Assembly: GCA_030447385.1 (NCBI GenBank) | Contig: JAUJOY010000001.1 | Location: 466,565 to 530,564, forward strand | Direction: 5' to 3' | Source: Mycobacteriales bacterium | GTDB taxonomy: Bacteria; Actinomycetota; Actinomycetes; Mycobacteriales; SCTD01 | DNA length: 64,000 bases | Shown here: piece by piece, positions 16,544 through 25,763 of the stretch | Layout: the number at the start of each line of letters is the position of its first letter | Position numbering within the stretch: position 1 is the first letter of the stretch | Made by a program: the position numbers and the translations under genes | The notes under the pieces: generated by a model | What the model was told of the DNA's origin: nothing | The model's database searches: none | The model's input: the letters and a program-made list of their open reading frames with translations, nothing else

Positions 16544-19500
16544 GTGCGCAAGGTCCTCGTTGCCAACCGCAGCGAGATCGCCGTACGCGTTCTCCGCGCG
16601 GCCCACGAGCTGGGCCTGGCGACGGTCGCCGTCTACACCCCGGAGGACCGTCAGGCGCTGCACCGCACCAAGGCTGGTGAGGCCTACCAGCTGGGGGAGC
16701 CCGGACATCCGGTCCGGGGCTATCTGGACGTCGACGCGCTGATCGAGGTCGCCCGCCGCTCGGGGGCGGACGCCCTTCATCCCGGCTACGGCTTCCTGTC
16801 CGAGAGCGCCGTCCTGGCCGAGGCCTGTGCGGCTGCGGGCCTGACCTTCGTCGGGCCGCCGCCGGAGGTGCTGCGTCTCACCGGCGACAAGGTGAGTGCC
16901 CGTTCGGCTGCCGAGGCGGCCGGGCTGCCCGTGCTGCGGGCGTCGGGGCCGCTGCGCCAGCCCGGGTCCGCAGGAGCCGCCGCCGAGTCGGTCGGGTTCC
17001 CGCTGTTCGTCAAGGCCGCTGCCGGTGGTGGTGGCCGGGGTCTCCGGCTGGTGCACACCCCGGAGGAGCTCGAGGACGCCGCTGAGGCGGCTGCCCGCGA
17101 GGCGCTGGCGGCCTTCGGCGACGGCACCGTGTTCCTCGAGCAGGCCGTCGAGCGGCCCCGCCACATCGAGGTCCAGGTCCTCGGGGACACCGCCGGGCAG
17201 GTCGTCCACCTCTACGAGCGGGACTGCTCCGTGCAGCGCCGGCACCAGAAGGTCGTCGAGCTCGCCCCGGCGCCCGACCTCGCCGAGGACATCCGGGCCG
17301 GGCTCTGCGAGGCGGCGCTCACGTTCGCCCGCTCGGTCGGCTACGTCAACGCCGGGACGGTGGAGTTCCTCGTCGCCGCCGACGGCCGGTTCACCTTCAT
17401 GGAGATGAACCCGCGCATCCAGGTGGAGCACACGGTCACCGAGGAGGTCACCGGCGTCGACCTCGTCGGCGCCCAGCTGCGGGTCGCGGCCGGACAGACG
17501 CTGCGCGACATCGGCCTGGAGCAGGACCGGATCAGCGTGCACGGCGTGGCCATCCAGTGCCGGATCACCACTGAGGACCCCTCGGACGACTTCCGCCCCG
17601 ACAGCGGCGTCATCACCAGCTACCAGTCGCCCGGCGGCCCCGGTGTGCGGCTCGACGGCGCGGTCTACGCGGGCGCCGAGGTCACGCCCTACTACGACTC
17701 GCTGCTGGTCAAGCTCACCACCCGCGGGCCGGACCTGCCCACTGCTGCCGGGCGGGCGGGCCGGGCGCTGCAGGAGTTCCGGGTACGCGGGGTGAGCACC
17801 AACGTGGAGTTCCTGAGCCGCCTGCTCGCCGACCCCGACTTCCTGGCCGGCGCCGTGCCGACGTCCTTCCTCGCCGAGCACCCGCACCTGACCAGCGCGC
17901 CCACACCGACCGACACCACCACCCGCCTGCTGGCCGCGCTCGGCGACGCGACCGTCAACGGCCACGCCCGGCCCGCGCGGCCACTCCTGGACCCCCTGTC
18001 GAAGCTGCCCGAGCTGCCCGAGGCGGGCCCCGTCCAGGGCTCGCGCACCCGGCTCGACGAGCTCGGCCCGCAGGGCTGGGCACGCGCGCTGCGCGAGCAG
18101 CAGGCGCTGGCGGTCACCGACACGACGTTCCGCGACGCTCACCAGTCGCTGCTCGCGACCCGGCTGCGCACGATCGACATCCTCGGCGCCGCTCCGGCGG
18201 TCTCGTGGCTCATGCCCGGCCTGCTGTCCCTGGAGGCGTGGGGCGGCGCGACGTTCGACGTGGCCCTGCGCTTCCTGCACGAGGACCCGTGGGAGCGGCT
18301 GGCGGCGCTGCGGGAGGCGGTTCCTGGGATCTGCCTGCAGATGCTGCTGCGCGGGCGCAACGCCGTCGGCTACACGCCCTACCCCGACCGGGTCGTCCGG
18401 GTCTTCGTCGCGGAGGCCGCCGCCACCGGCGTGGACATCTTCCGGGTCTTCGACGCCCTCAACGACCTCGAGCAGATGCGGCCGGCCCTCGACGCGGTCC
18501 GCGAGGCCGGGAAGGTCGCGGAGGGGACGCTCTGCTACACCGGCAACCTCGCCGACCCGGCCGAGCAGCTCTACACGCTGGACTACTACCTGCGCCTGGC
18601 CGAGCAGCTCGTGGACGCCGGTGCGCACGTGCTCGCCGTCAAGGACATGGCCGGGTTGCTGCGTCCGGCCGCCGCGGACCGGCTCGTCCGCGCCCTGCGC
18701 AGCAGCTTCGACGTGCCGGTGCACCTGCACACCCACGACACCGCCGGCGGCCAGCTGGCGACGCTGCTGGCCGCCTCGGCGGCGGGGGTGGACGCCGTCG
18801 ACGCCGCGGCCGCGCCCTTCTCCGGCGGCACGAGCCAGCCCAACCTGTCCGCGCTGGTCGCCGCGACCGACCACGGCGACCGGGCGACGGGGCTGGACCT
18901 GGCGGCGCTGTCCTCGCTCGAGCCCTACTGGGAGGCCGTTCGCGACCTCTACGCGCCGTTCGAGGCCGGCCTGCGGGCGCCGACCGGCACGGTCTACCGG
19001 CACGAGATCCCGGGCGGGCAGCTCACCAACCTGCGCCAGCAGGCGATCGCGATCGGGCTGGGGGACCGCTGGGAGCACGTCCAGGAGCTGTACGCGGTGG
19101 CCAACGAGCTGCTGGGCAAGCCCATCAAGGTCACCCCGACGAGCAAGGTCGTCGGCGACCTGGCGATCTTCCTGGCGAGCAGCAGCATCGACCCCGGCAA
19201 GCTGGAGGCGGACCCGGGGGCCTACGACCTGCCCGACAGCGTCCTCGGCTACCTCGCCGGGGAGCTGGGCACGCCGCCGGCCGGCTTCCCCGAGCCGTTC
19301 CGCACCGCCGCACTCGAGGGCCGCTCCACCTCGCCGCCGGAGCCCGCGCTGGAGCCGGCCGACGACGCCGCGCTCGACGGCGCCGGGCGCCGGGCGGTCC
19401 TGTCCCGGCTGCTGTTCCCCGGGCCCTGGAAGGACTACGAGCAGGCCGTGGAGGAGCACGGGGACGTGTCGGTGATCCCCACCGAGGCGTTCTTCTTCGG

Positions 19501-19915
19501 GCTGCAGCGCGGGCGCACCGTCACGGTCGCCCTCGAGCCCGCTGTCGACGTGCTCGTCGAGCTCGAGACGGTGGGTGAGGTGTCGCCGAACGGGCTGCGC
19601 ACCCTGCACCTGAAGGTCAACGGCCAGCCGCGCCCGATCTCGGTCCGAGACGCCTCCGTCGAGGTGCAGAAGACGACCGCCCGCCGCGCCGACCCGGCCG
19701 ACCCCGGCCACATCGGGGCCCCGCTGCCGGGGATCGTGCTGCCGCGGGTCGCCGCCGGCGACAGCGTCCTGCGCGGTCAGGCGCTCGCCGTGGTCGAGGC
19801 GATGAAGATGGAGTCCACCGTGTCCAGCCCGCTCGACGGCACGGTCGCCGAGGTCGCCGTGGCGGCGGGCGCGAATGTCGAGGTCGGCGACCTGCTGGTG
19901 GTCCTCTCCGGCTGA
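16544..19915 (+). CDS. pyc: Pyruvate carboxylase
   Basis: An 1123-aa single-chain enzyme from GTG (VRKVLVANRSEIAVRVLRAA). The biotin carboxylase domain spans about residues 1-450 (KAAAGGGGRGLR ATP-grasp loop, EMNPRIQVEHTVTEEVTG). The carboxyltransferase domain spans about 520-980 (TDTTFRDAHQSLLATRLR, VFDALNDLEQM). The biotinyl domain ends the chain with EAMKMES, biotin on Lys1088. It makes oxaloacetate from pyruvate and bicarbonate. Length matches the family. It lies 66 bp after bldC; whether they share a transcript is unclear. Confidence 0.97.
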   Translation: MRKVLVANRSEIAVRVLRAAHELGLATVAVYTPEDRQALHRTKAGEAYQLGEPGHPVRGYLDVDALIEVARRSGADALHPGYGFLSESAVLAEACAAAGLTFVGPPPEVLRLTGDKVSARSAAEAAGLPVLRASGPLRQPGSAGAAAESVGFPLFVKAAAGGGGRGLRLVHTPEELEDAAEAAAREALAAFGDGTVFLEQAVERPRHIEVQVLGDTAGQVVHLYERDCSVQRRHQKVVELAPAPDLAEDIRAGLCEAALTFARSVGYVNAGTVEFLVAADGRFTFMEMNPRIQVEHTVTEEVTGVDLVGAQLRVAAGQTLRDIGLEQDRISVHGVAIQCRITTEDPSDDFRPDSGVITSYQSPGGPGVRLDGAVYAGAEVTPYYDSLLVKLTTRGPDLPTAAGRAGRALQEFRVRGVSTNVEFLSRLLADPDFLAGAVPTSFLAEHPHLTSAPTPTDTTTRLLAALGDATVNGHARPARPLLDPLSKLPELPEAGPVQGSRTRLDELGPQGWARALREQQALAVTDTTFRDAHQSLLATRLRTIDILGAAPAVSWLMPGLLSLEAWGGATFDVALRFLHEDPWERLAALREAVPGICLQMLLRGRNAVGYTPYPDRVVRVFVAEAAATGVDIFRVFDALNDLEQMRPALDAVREAGKVAEGTLCYTGNLADPAEQLYTLDYYLRLAEQLVDAGAHVLAVKDMAGLLRPAAADRLVRALRSSFDVPVHLHTHDTAGGQLATLLAASAAGVDAVDAAAAPFSGGTSQPNLSALVAATDHGDRATGLDLAALSSLEPYWEAVRDLYAPFEAGLRAPTGTVYRHEIPGGQLTNLRQQAIAIGLGDRWEHVQELYAVANELLGKPIKVTPTSKVVGDLAIFLASSSIDPGKLEADPGAYDLPDSVLGYLAGELGTPPAGFPEPFRTAALEGRSTSPPEPALEPADDAALDGAGRRAVLSRLLFPGPWKDYEQAVEEHGDVSVIPTEAFFFGLQRGRTVTVALEPAVDVLVELETVGEVSPNGLRTLHLKVNGQPRPISVRDASVEVQKTTARRADPADPGHIGAPLPGIVLPRVAAGDSVLRGQALAVVEAMKMESTVSSPLDGTVAEVAVAAGANVEVGDLLVVLSG

Positions 19916-19924
19916 CCCGGCGCG

Positions 19925-20515
19925 TCAGGCGCGGGCGATGAGCCGGAAGTAGATGGCCATCCGCACCGACGGGCCGAGGTTCAGCGTCCCGCTGTGCCCG
20001 AGGCCGGGGTGCATGACCAGCACGTCACCCGCCGCGAGCGGAACCGGAGTGCTCTGCGCCGGCTGCCCGAAGTGCGAGCGCGGCCAGATCGCGATCGACC
20101 CGTCGTGCGGCCCGGCGTCGCTCAGCGACACCCCCACGATGCCCCGGTAGTCCCGACCGGCGGCCCACGGCGGGACCTGGTCGACGTGGGGCTGCAGGTC
20201 CCAGTGCTCCTCCTCATCGGGGAAGCGCAGCAGCAGCTGCGGCTCGGCCCACTCGTCTCCCTCCTGCCAGCCCAGCAGCTCGGCGGCGAACGGCGGCAGG
20301 ACGTCCCAGACCTGCGGCTCCCACCGCAGGTGCGGGAAGAAGCCGACCCGCTGCCACTCGTCGATCTGCTCCGGCGTCAGGCCGTGCTGGCGGATGGCGA
20401 GGTTCAGCCGGCGCACGGCGGCGGTGACGGCACTTCCCGGGACCGCGTCGCGCAGCACGACGTAGCCGTCCTCGCGCAGGCTCTGCCGCGGGGAGGTGAG
20501 CGCGATCTCGGTCAC
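19925..20515 (-). CDS. Phytanoyl-CoA dioxygenase (PhyH) family Fe(II)/2-oxoglutarate oxygenase
   Basis: A 196-aa protein from a GTG that overlaps the preceding glycosyltransferase stop by 4 bp. The metal site is visible: HVD at residues 110-112 and a distal His in MHPGLGHSGTLN, followed by Arg in SVRMAIYFR for 2-oxoglutarate. It opens with REDGYVVLRDAV, typical of PhyH. As the last gene of the nine-gene cluster it is a candidate tailoring enzyme that hydroxylates or oxidises the glycan or its aglycone. The substrate cannot be read from sequence. Confidence 0.85.
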   Translation of the reverse strand: MTEIALTSPRQSLREDGYVVLRDAVPGSAVTAAVRRLNLAIRQHGLTPEQIDEWQRVGFFPHLRWEPQVWDVLPPFAAELLGWQEGDEWAEPQLLLRFPDEEEHWDLQPHVDQVPPWAAGRDYRGIVGVSLSDAGPHDGSIAIWPRSHFGQPAQSTPVPLAAGDVLVMHPGLGHSGTLNLGPSVRMAIYFRLIARA

Positions 20516-21603
20516 CCGGTCCTCCTCGAGCCCGTCGGGGTCTGTCCCGTCAGTGCGGCCACATGCTGCTCCAGCTCCTCGGCGCGGTGCTCGGCGGTGT
20601 GCTCGGCCAGCACCCGTGCCCGGGCCGCGGCTCCTATCGTGGCGCGCGTCTCCTCGTCCATCCTGGACAGGTGCCCGAGCACCTCCTCGGCGGAGCGCGC
20701 CACCAGGATCTCGGTCCCCGGCCGGAAGAACGCGTCGAGCCCCTCCCACCAGTCGGACACGACGGGGGTGCCGCAGGCCGCGGCCTCGAACAGGCGCACG
20801 CTGGGTGACCAGCCCGCGGCCACCATGTCGGCGCGGGTGACGTTCAGCGTCAGCCGCTGCGAGGAGTAGAAGGCGGCGTGCTCCGCGGGCGGCAGGTGGT
20901 CGATCCGCTCGACGTTGCCCGGCCACCCGATCCCGGCGGGGTACTGCGGCCCGGCGACGACGAACGAGCCGGACGGCGACCGGCGTGCCGGCTCCAGCAG
21001 CAGCTCGTCGAGCACCGGCTGGCGGTCGGCGCTGTAGGTCCCGAGATAGCCGAGGTCCCAGACCCTGCCGCTGTCGCCCGGCGAGTACGCGGCCGGGTCG
21101 ACCAGGCAGTAGAAGGCGCGGGCGCAGGGCGAGCCGAACTGCTGCTCGATGCGCCGCAGCGTGGGCCCGCCCGTGAACGACAGGTACAGCGCGTACCCGC
21201 CGACGAGCTCAGGGGACAGGTAGGCGCACTCGCCCCGCTCCAGCGCCCGAAGCGTCACCGGGGTGTCGATGTCGTAGAAGACCGTGACGCCGCGGGCGAC
21301 GTCCTGCACCCAGCGACCCACCTCGAGGCCCTCCGGGACGTACGAGCCGACGACGACGACGTCGGCCTCGGAAACGCCGCCCGTGTGCCGGTCCCACAGC
21401 TCCTCCAGCGAGCCGTACAGCTCGGTCGTGCCGTACGGCGGGGACGGCAGGTCGCGGTTGTCGGCGTACCAGGGCACGTCGCGCTCGAGGAACAGCACGT
21501 CGTGGCCGCGGGCGTCGAGCGCCTGCACCAGCCCGCGGAAGTTGGTCGCGTGCCCGTTGCCCCAGGAGGACGTGATCGACAGGCCGAGGAAGACGATTCT
21601 CAC
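20512..21603 (-). CDS. CgeB-like glycosyltransferase (copy 1)
   Basis: A 363-aa protein from GTG, coupled by 4-bp overlaps on both sides. The N-terminus VRIVFLGLSITSSWGNGHATN is a GT-B type opening. The C-terminal half carries LNVTRADMVAAGWSPSVRLFE, ACGTPVVSDWWEGLDAFF and the EILVA motif of the CgeB / glycosyl transferases group 1_2 family. It shares the LNVTR...GWSP block with the next gene, so the two are likely a tandem duplication. It probably transfers a sugar from an activated nucleotide donor in the cytoplasm. Acceptor unknown. Confidence 0.82.
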   Translation of the reverse strand: MRIVFLGLSITSSWGNGHATNFRGLVQALDARGHDVLFLERDVPWYADNRDLPSPPYGTTELYGSLEELWDRHTGGVSEADVVVVGSYVPEGLEVGRWVQDVARGVTVFYDIDTPVTLRALERGECAYLSPELVGGYALYLSFTGGPTLRRIEQQFGSPCARAFYCLVDPAAYSPGDSGRVWDLGYLGTYSADRQPVLDELLLEPARRSPSGSFVVAGPQYPAGIGWPGNVERIDHLPPAEHAAFYSSQRLTLNVTRADMVAAGWSPSVRLFEAAACGTPVVSDWWEGLDAFFRPGTEILVARSAEEVLGHLSRMDEETRATIGAAARARVLAEHTAEHRAEELEQHVAALTGQTPTGSRRTG

Positions 21604-22664
21604 GGCACCCGCTCGCGCAGGAGCGCGTCGACCTGCACCGCGCGGTGGGTGTAGGTGTGACCGGCCAGCACCCGCTCGAGAGCGGCGCTGCCGAGGGCCG
21701 CGGCGCGCTCGGGATCCAGCGAGTCCAGGTGCGCGGACACCTCGGCGCCGTCGGCCGCGACGAGCACCTCGCGGTCGGGCGTGAGGAAGTCCCCGATGCC
21801 GGCCCAGGCGTCGGTGATCTGGCACGCACCGGCGCCCGCGACCTCGAAGACGCGTGTTGCCGGCGACCAGCCGTTCGCGACCATGCTGTCGCGGGTGACG
21901 TTGAGGACGACGAGCGGGGTGCTGTTGAACGCGTTGTGGTCGGCGGTGCCGACGTGGCCGATCCGGCGCACGTTGGGCGGCATGGGCTTGTCCTCCCAAC
22001 CGTTCCCGCCGAGCAGGAAGGTCCGCTCGGCGGACAGGGACGCGGCCCGCAGGAAGAACTCCTCGATCCGCTCCTCCCTGTCCGGCAGCCGGTTGGCGAG
22101 AAGGGCGAGGTCGGCGGCGAACCGTGGGTCCGGGCTGCCGGGATGGTGCGTGGTCGGGTCGACGGCGTTGTAGACCACGACGCACTCCTTCGCCCCGAGG
22201 GCCGTGTAGCGGCGGACGACCGGGTCACCGCCGCCGTAGGTGAGGACCAGGTCGTAGGACGGCAGCAGCGCGCGGAACGAGTCGCCGTCGTCCGCCTCCA
22301 TCCGCGACAGCGTGGCCGGGGCGTCGACGTCCCAGAAGATGGTGTAGCCGCCGGCTCCGAGGACAGCCTCCTCGAGCACGTCGTCGAAGACGCCGACGCC
22401 GCTGGTCTTCACGACCACGTCGGCGCCCCGCGCGCGCTGGACGACGGCGCGTACCTGCTCGGCGTCCTGCGCCTCGTAGATGACGACCTCCGCCCACGGC
22501 GGGTCGTCGATGTCGCGGTGCAGCTGACGGTCGTAGGCGTTCGGCTCGTAGAACGTCACCGCGTGGCCGAGCTCGTGCAGCCCGCGGATGACACCGCGGT
22601 AGTAGGTGCACGAGCCGTTCCACCAGGAGGAGACCAGGCTGGAGCCGAAGAAGGAGATGTTCAT
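21600..22664 (-). CDS. CgeB-like glycosyltransferase (copy 2)
   Basis: A 354-aa protein starting MNISFFGSSLVSSWWNGSCT. It has the same layout as copy 1: an N-terminal Rossmann-like half with TYGGGDPVVRRYTALGA, then LNVTRDSMVANGWSPATRVFE, GACQITDAWAGIGDFL and the EVLVA donor-site motif. Its stop overlaps the GTG of copy 1 (4 bp) and its ATG overlaps the stop of copy 3. No signal peptide or membrane segment is seen. Substrates unknown. Confidence 0.82.
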   Translation of the reverse strand: MNISFFGSSLVSSWWNGSCTYYRGVIRGLHELGHAVTFYEPNAYDRQLHRDIDDPPWAEVVIYEAQDAEQVRAVVQRARGADVVVKTSGVGVFDDVLEEAVLGAGGYTIFWDVDAPATLSRMEADDGDSFRALLPSYDLVLTYGGGDPVVRRYTALGAKECVVVYNAVDPTTHHPGSPDPRFAADLALLANRLPDREERIEEFFLRAASLSAERTFLLGGNGWEDKPMPPNVRRIGHVGTADHNAFNSTPLVVLNVTRDSMVANGWSPATRVFEVAGAGACQITDAWAGIGDFLTPDREVLVAADGAEVSAHLDSLDPERAAALGSAALERVLAGHTYTHRAVQVDALLRERVP

Positions 22665-23767
22665 GCGGTGGTCCCCGTCTTCAGACCGAGCTCGCCGGCC
22701 ACCTCGAGCAGCTCGTTCACCCGGTGGGCGCAGGTGTGCCCGGCGGCGATGGCTGCGAGGCCGTGCTCGCGCAGTGACTGCGCGAGCGCGGGGTCGTGCA
22801 GCACGTCGGTCAGGTGCCTCTGCATGGCGGCGCCGTCCCTGGCGACCAGGTAGTTCACGCCGGGTGCGAACAGGCCCTCCACGTCGTCCCACGGCGCGCT
22901 GACCAGCGGGATCCCGCAGGCGAGCGCCTCGAACGGCCGGATGGTCGGGATGCCGGGAAGCGCTGTGACGTAGGCCTTTCGGGGCACGTGGACGGTGACG
23001 GCGTACGACCCGAACGTCGCCGGTACGCGGTGGTTGGCCACCCACCCGCCGTACCGGATGCCGGCAGCGGTGAGCGCCTTCTTCGCGCTGTCGGGGTAGC
23101 GCACCCCGTGGACCCGAGCGGTCAGGCCGAGCCGGGTGACCGGCTCCAGCAGGAACTCGTGCAGCTCGGCGGTGCGCTCGCCGTCGCCCCAGTTTCCGAT
23201 CCAGACCAGGTCGCCGCGGCGACCCAGCCCCTCCACCGGGTGGAAGTGGCGGGTGTCGGCGGCCTCGTGCCAGGTCCACGCCTGCCCGGTCCAGCCCCGC
23301 TTGAGGTAGAGGTCCCGGAGAACGCGGCCGAAGGCGAGGACGCCGTCGTAGTGCCGCAGGTCGAACCGGGCCATCTCCTCGGGCGCCGTGACCGCTCGGT
23401 GGTGGGTGTCGTGGAACAGCAGCCGGTAACCCCCGGCCGCTCGGTGGGCGCCCACGGCCGCCACCAGCGACGGCTCGTTCCACTCGTGCACGAGCACCAG
23501 GTCCGCGCCGTCGGTCATCGCCGGCACGTCCGGCTCGCGCGGGTCGTAGGACGTGCTGCGCAGGCTCGGGAAGACCCGGTAGACCTCGTCGATCACGTCG
23601 GCGCCCTGGTCCACGACGAGGGAAGCCCGACTCCACCCGTCGAGCGGCTCGAACACGCGGACCTCGTGCCCGCGGTCCAGCAGCTCGGCGACGACGCCGC
23701 GCAGGAAGTGCGCGTTGCCGTGGTTCCAGTCCGACATCAGCGAGTGGCAGAAGACGACGATCCTCAT
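22661..23767 (-). CDS. CgeB-like glycosyltransferase (copy 3, more divergent)
   Basis: A 368-aa protein starting MRIVVFCHSLMSDWNHGNAH. It has the GT-B fold with VWIGNWGDGERTAELHEFL near the middle and a C-terminal donor site IRPFEALACGIPLVSAPWDD followed by NYLVARDG. It lacks the LNVTR block of copies 1 and 2 but keeps the overall plan, and TVHVPRKAYVTALPGIPTIRPFE occupies the same place. It is coupled on both sides by 4-bp overlaps. It may add a different sugar of the same chain. Confidence 0.82.
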   Translation of the reverse strand: MRIVVFCHSLMSDWNHGNAHFLRGVVAELLDRGHEVRVFEPLDGWSRASLVVDQGADVIDEVYRVFPSLRSTSYDPREPDVPAMTDGADLVLVHEWNEPSLVAAVGAHRAAGGYRLLFHDTHHRAVTAPEEMARFDLRHYDGVLAFGRVLRDLYLKRGWTGQAWTWHEAADTRHFHPVEGLGRRGDLVWIGNWGDGERTAELHEFLLEPVTRLGLTARVHGVRYPDSAKKALTAAGIRYGGWVANHRVPATFGSYAVTVHVPRKAYVTALPGIPTIRPFEALACGIPLVSAPWDDVEGLFAPGVNYLVARDGAAMQRHLTDVLHDPALAQSLREHGLAAIAAGHTCAHRVNELLEVAGELGLKTGTTA

Positions 23768-24783
23768 CGGGAGCTCGCCCTGCCGGCGGGCATCCGCGCG
23801 TAGATCTCGAGGTAGCCGGCGGCCGTGCGCTCGGGCAGGTAGCGCTGCGCGCGTACCCGCGCCCGCTGCCCGGCCGCCGGGTCGGAGAGCGCGGCGTCCA
23901 CGGCTGCCTGCAGGGACGGGACGTCGTGCGCGTACGCCGCGGCGTCGCCCCACAGCTCGCGCAGGCTCGGCAGGTCGCCGAGCACGAGCGCGCAGCCGGC
24001 CTGCGCCGCCTCGAGGATCGCCAGGCCGAACGGCTCGTACAGCGCGGGGGCGGCGTAGACCGCGGCGCGGCCCATCTCCCGCGCGAGCTCCGGCGGCGCC
24101 AGCGGTCCGAGGCTGCGGACCCCAGGGAGCTCTCCCTCTCCGGCGACCACCACGGGTGCGGCGAGCTCGGCCAGCACGCGCAGGTTCTTGGCCTCGTCCC
24201 ACACCCGCCCGGCCGCGAGGACGAACGGCTCCTTGCGCACCGCGGGCAGCCGCGGGGGGCGGCGGCAGTTCGGGAGAACGGTGGCGCCCTCAAAGGCGTA
24301 CTCGCGGGACAGGTCGGCGGCGACGGCGGCTGTCGGCGCCACCACCCGGTCCGCCGCTGTGAGACCCGCGGTGAGGCGACGGCGGTACTCGTCCCAGTCC
24401 GGCGGCGCCGCCGCACCGTGCACGGCGCGCCACCACGACAGCACGTCGGAGTGGGCCACGACCACGGTCGGTGCCTGCCACGGCAGGGCAGCGTGCGCGT
24501 ACCCGCCCAGCTGCACGACGTCGGGCTGCAGCCGGGACTCCAGCTCCAGCAGCCACTGCCCGGCGGCGTCGACCCCGTCCCACGGGTCCGGCATCCACTC
24601 GAGCGGGAAGCCCGACTCCGAGAGGCTCGCGAAGACGCCGCAGTCCGCGTGCTGCGGCGGCGACAGCGGCCGGCCCATCATCGCGAGATGCACCTCGACC
24701 CCGTGCGGCGCCAGCGCCGCGGCCAGCTCGACGGAGTAGGTCCAGACCCCGCCCACCGGGTCGGCGGTCAGCAGCAGCCTCAT
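23764..24783 (-). CDS. Glycosyltransferase family 4 protein
   Basis: A 339-aa GT-B enzyme starting MRLLLTADPVGGVWTYSVEL, the usual GT4 acceptor-domain opening. The donor-site motif YEPFGLAILEAAQAGCALVLGD carries the E-x7-E pair. The reading VLAAGRVWDEAKNLRVLAEL matches the GT4 inter-domain motif (GRxxxxKN). It is cytoplasmic with no membrane segment. It is placed before the three CgeB-like genes and coupled to them, so it may act first on the acceptor. Confidence 0.86.
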   Translation of the reverse strand: MRLLLTADPVGGVWTYSVELAAALAPHGVEVHLAMMGRPLSPPQHADCGVFASLSESGFPLEWMPDPWDGVDAAGQWLLELESRLQPDVVQLGGYAHAALPWQAPTVVVAHSDVLSWWRAVHGAAAPPDWDEYRRRLTAGLTAADRVVAPTAAVAADLSREYAFEGATVLPNCRRPPRLPAVRKEPFVLAAGRVWDEAKNLRVLAELAAPVVVAGEGELPGVRSLGPLAPPELAREMGRAAVYAAPALYEPFGLAILEAAQAGCALVLGDLPSLRELWGDAAAYAHDVPSLQAAVDAALSDPAAGQRARVRAQRYLPERTAAGYLEIYARMPAGRASSR

Positions 24784-25763
24784 CGCCGGTAGATCCTGTC
24801 GAGCACCCGCGCGAGGTCGACGAGCTCCTGCGCCTGCGGGTCGAAGCGCTTGCCGCCGACGAGCTGGCGGGTCCACTCGACCGCGGCCCGGCCTCCCCAT
24901 GCGTCCGGCGGCTCCACCAGCGTCGTCCGGCCCGTCCCGGAGTGCAGGTCCGCGCGGAAGTCGTAGAACGACCCGTTCACGTTCGAGAGCGAGACCGCCC
25001 CGCGGGTGCCGTAGAAGGTGGCCCCGATGACGGCCTCCTGCCCGGCCGGGAGGTTCCAGGAGCAGGCGAGCGACAGGGCGCCGCCGCTCGCCAGGTCGAT
25101 CCGGGCGAGGGCGTGGTCCTCGACGACCCCGGCGCGTCCGTCCACCGGCCTTCCGCCGGCGAAGAGTCGGGAGGTCACCTGGCCCACCTCCGGGCCGTCG
25201 AGCAGCCACATCGCGAGGTCGACCAGGTGGATGCCGAGGTCGATGACGCAGCCGCCACCGGAGAGCACCGGGTCGCGGAACCACTCCTTGTCCGGGCCGT
25301 AGGCGTTGTGGAAGACCAGGTCCGCCGCGTAGACCTCGCCGATCTCGCCGCTCGCGATCACGTCGCGCAGCGCGCGGGTCGCAGCCAGGTGGCGGTAGGA
25401 CAGGTCGACACCGAGCAGGCGGTCGGCCTCGCGGGCGGCCTCCACGACGGCGCTGCACTCGGCCTCGGTGCGTCCGAGCGGCTTCTGGCAGAACACCGCC
25501 TTGCCGCTGCGCAGGGCCTGGAAGGCCTGCGTCGCGTGCAGGCCGCTGGGGGTGGCGATCACGACCCCGTCGACGTCGCCGACGAGGACCATCTCGGGGG
25601 TGGCCGTCTGCGCGCCGACCGCTTCGGCCGCCTCTTCGGCGGTGTAACGGCAGGTGTCGGCGACGAGGGAGACCTCGGCCAGCCCGGACGCGGCGATCGC
25701 CTTCATGCGGTCCAGGCCGATCCAGCCGACGCCGACGAACCCCAGCCTCGTCGGGGCGCTCAT
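24780..25763 (-). CDS. Gfo/Idh/MocA-family NAD(P)-dependent oxidoreductase
   Basis: A 327-aa protein starting MSAPTRLGFVGVGWIGLDRM. The Rossmann motif GVGWIG, the CQKPLGRT motif (canonical EKP with Gln for Glu) and the catalytic GGGCVIDLGIHLVDLAMW segment are visible. Family members oxidise or reduce sugar hydroxyls, often on nucleotide-sugars or free sugars. Coupling to the dehydrogenase gene upstream and the GT4 gene downstream suggests it prepares or edits the cluster sugar. Confidence 0.87.
   Translation of the reverse strand: MSAPTRLGFVGVGWIGLDRMKAIAASGLAEVSLVADTCRYTAEEAAEAVGAQTATPEMVLVGDVDGVVIATPSGLHATQAFQALRSGKAVFCQKPLGRTEAECSAVVEAAREADRLLGVDLSYRHLAATRALRDVIASGEIGEVYAADLVFHNAYGPDKEWFRDPVLSGGGCVIDLGIHLVDLAMWLLDGPEVGQVTSRLFAGGRPVDGRAGVVEDHALARIDLASGGALSLACSWNLPAGQEAVIGATFYGTRGAVSLSNVNGSFYDFRADLHSGTGRTTLVEPPDAWGGRAAVEWTRQLVGGKRFDPQAQELVDLARVLDRIYRR

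Noticed and set aside
16172-19711. 1179-aa open frame on the minus strand opposite pyruvate carboxylase
   Set aside because: It is the shadow of a very GC-rich gene: composition is dominated by Arg, Gly, Val and Ala, no domain is visible, and the plus strand encodes a complete pyruvate carboxylase.
21600-24416. 938-aa frame combining copy 2 of the glycosyltransferases with an upstream Arg-rich stretch
   Set aside because: Only the part from the ATG at 22664 matches a protein family; the upstream part overlaps two other real genes in another frame.
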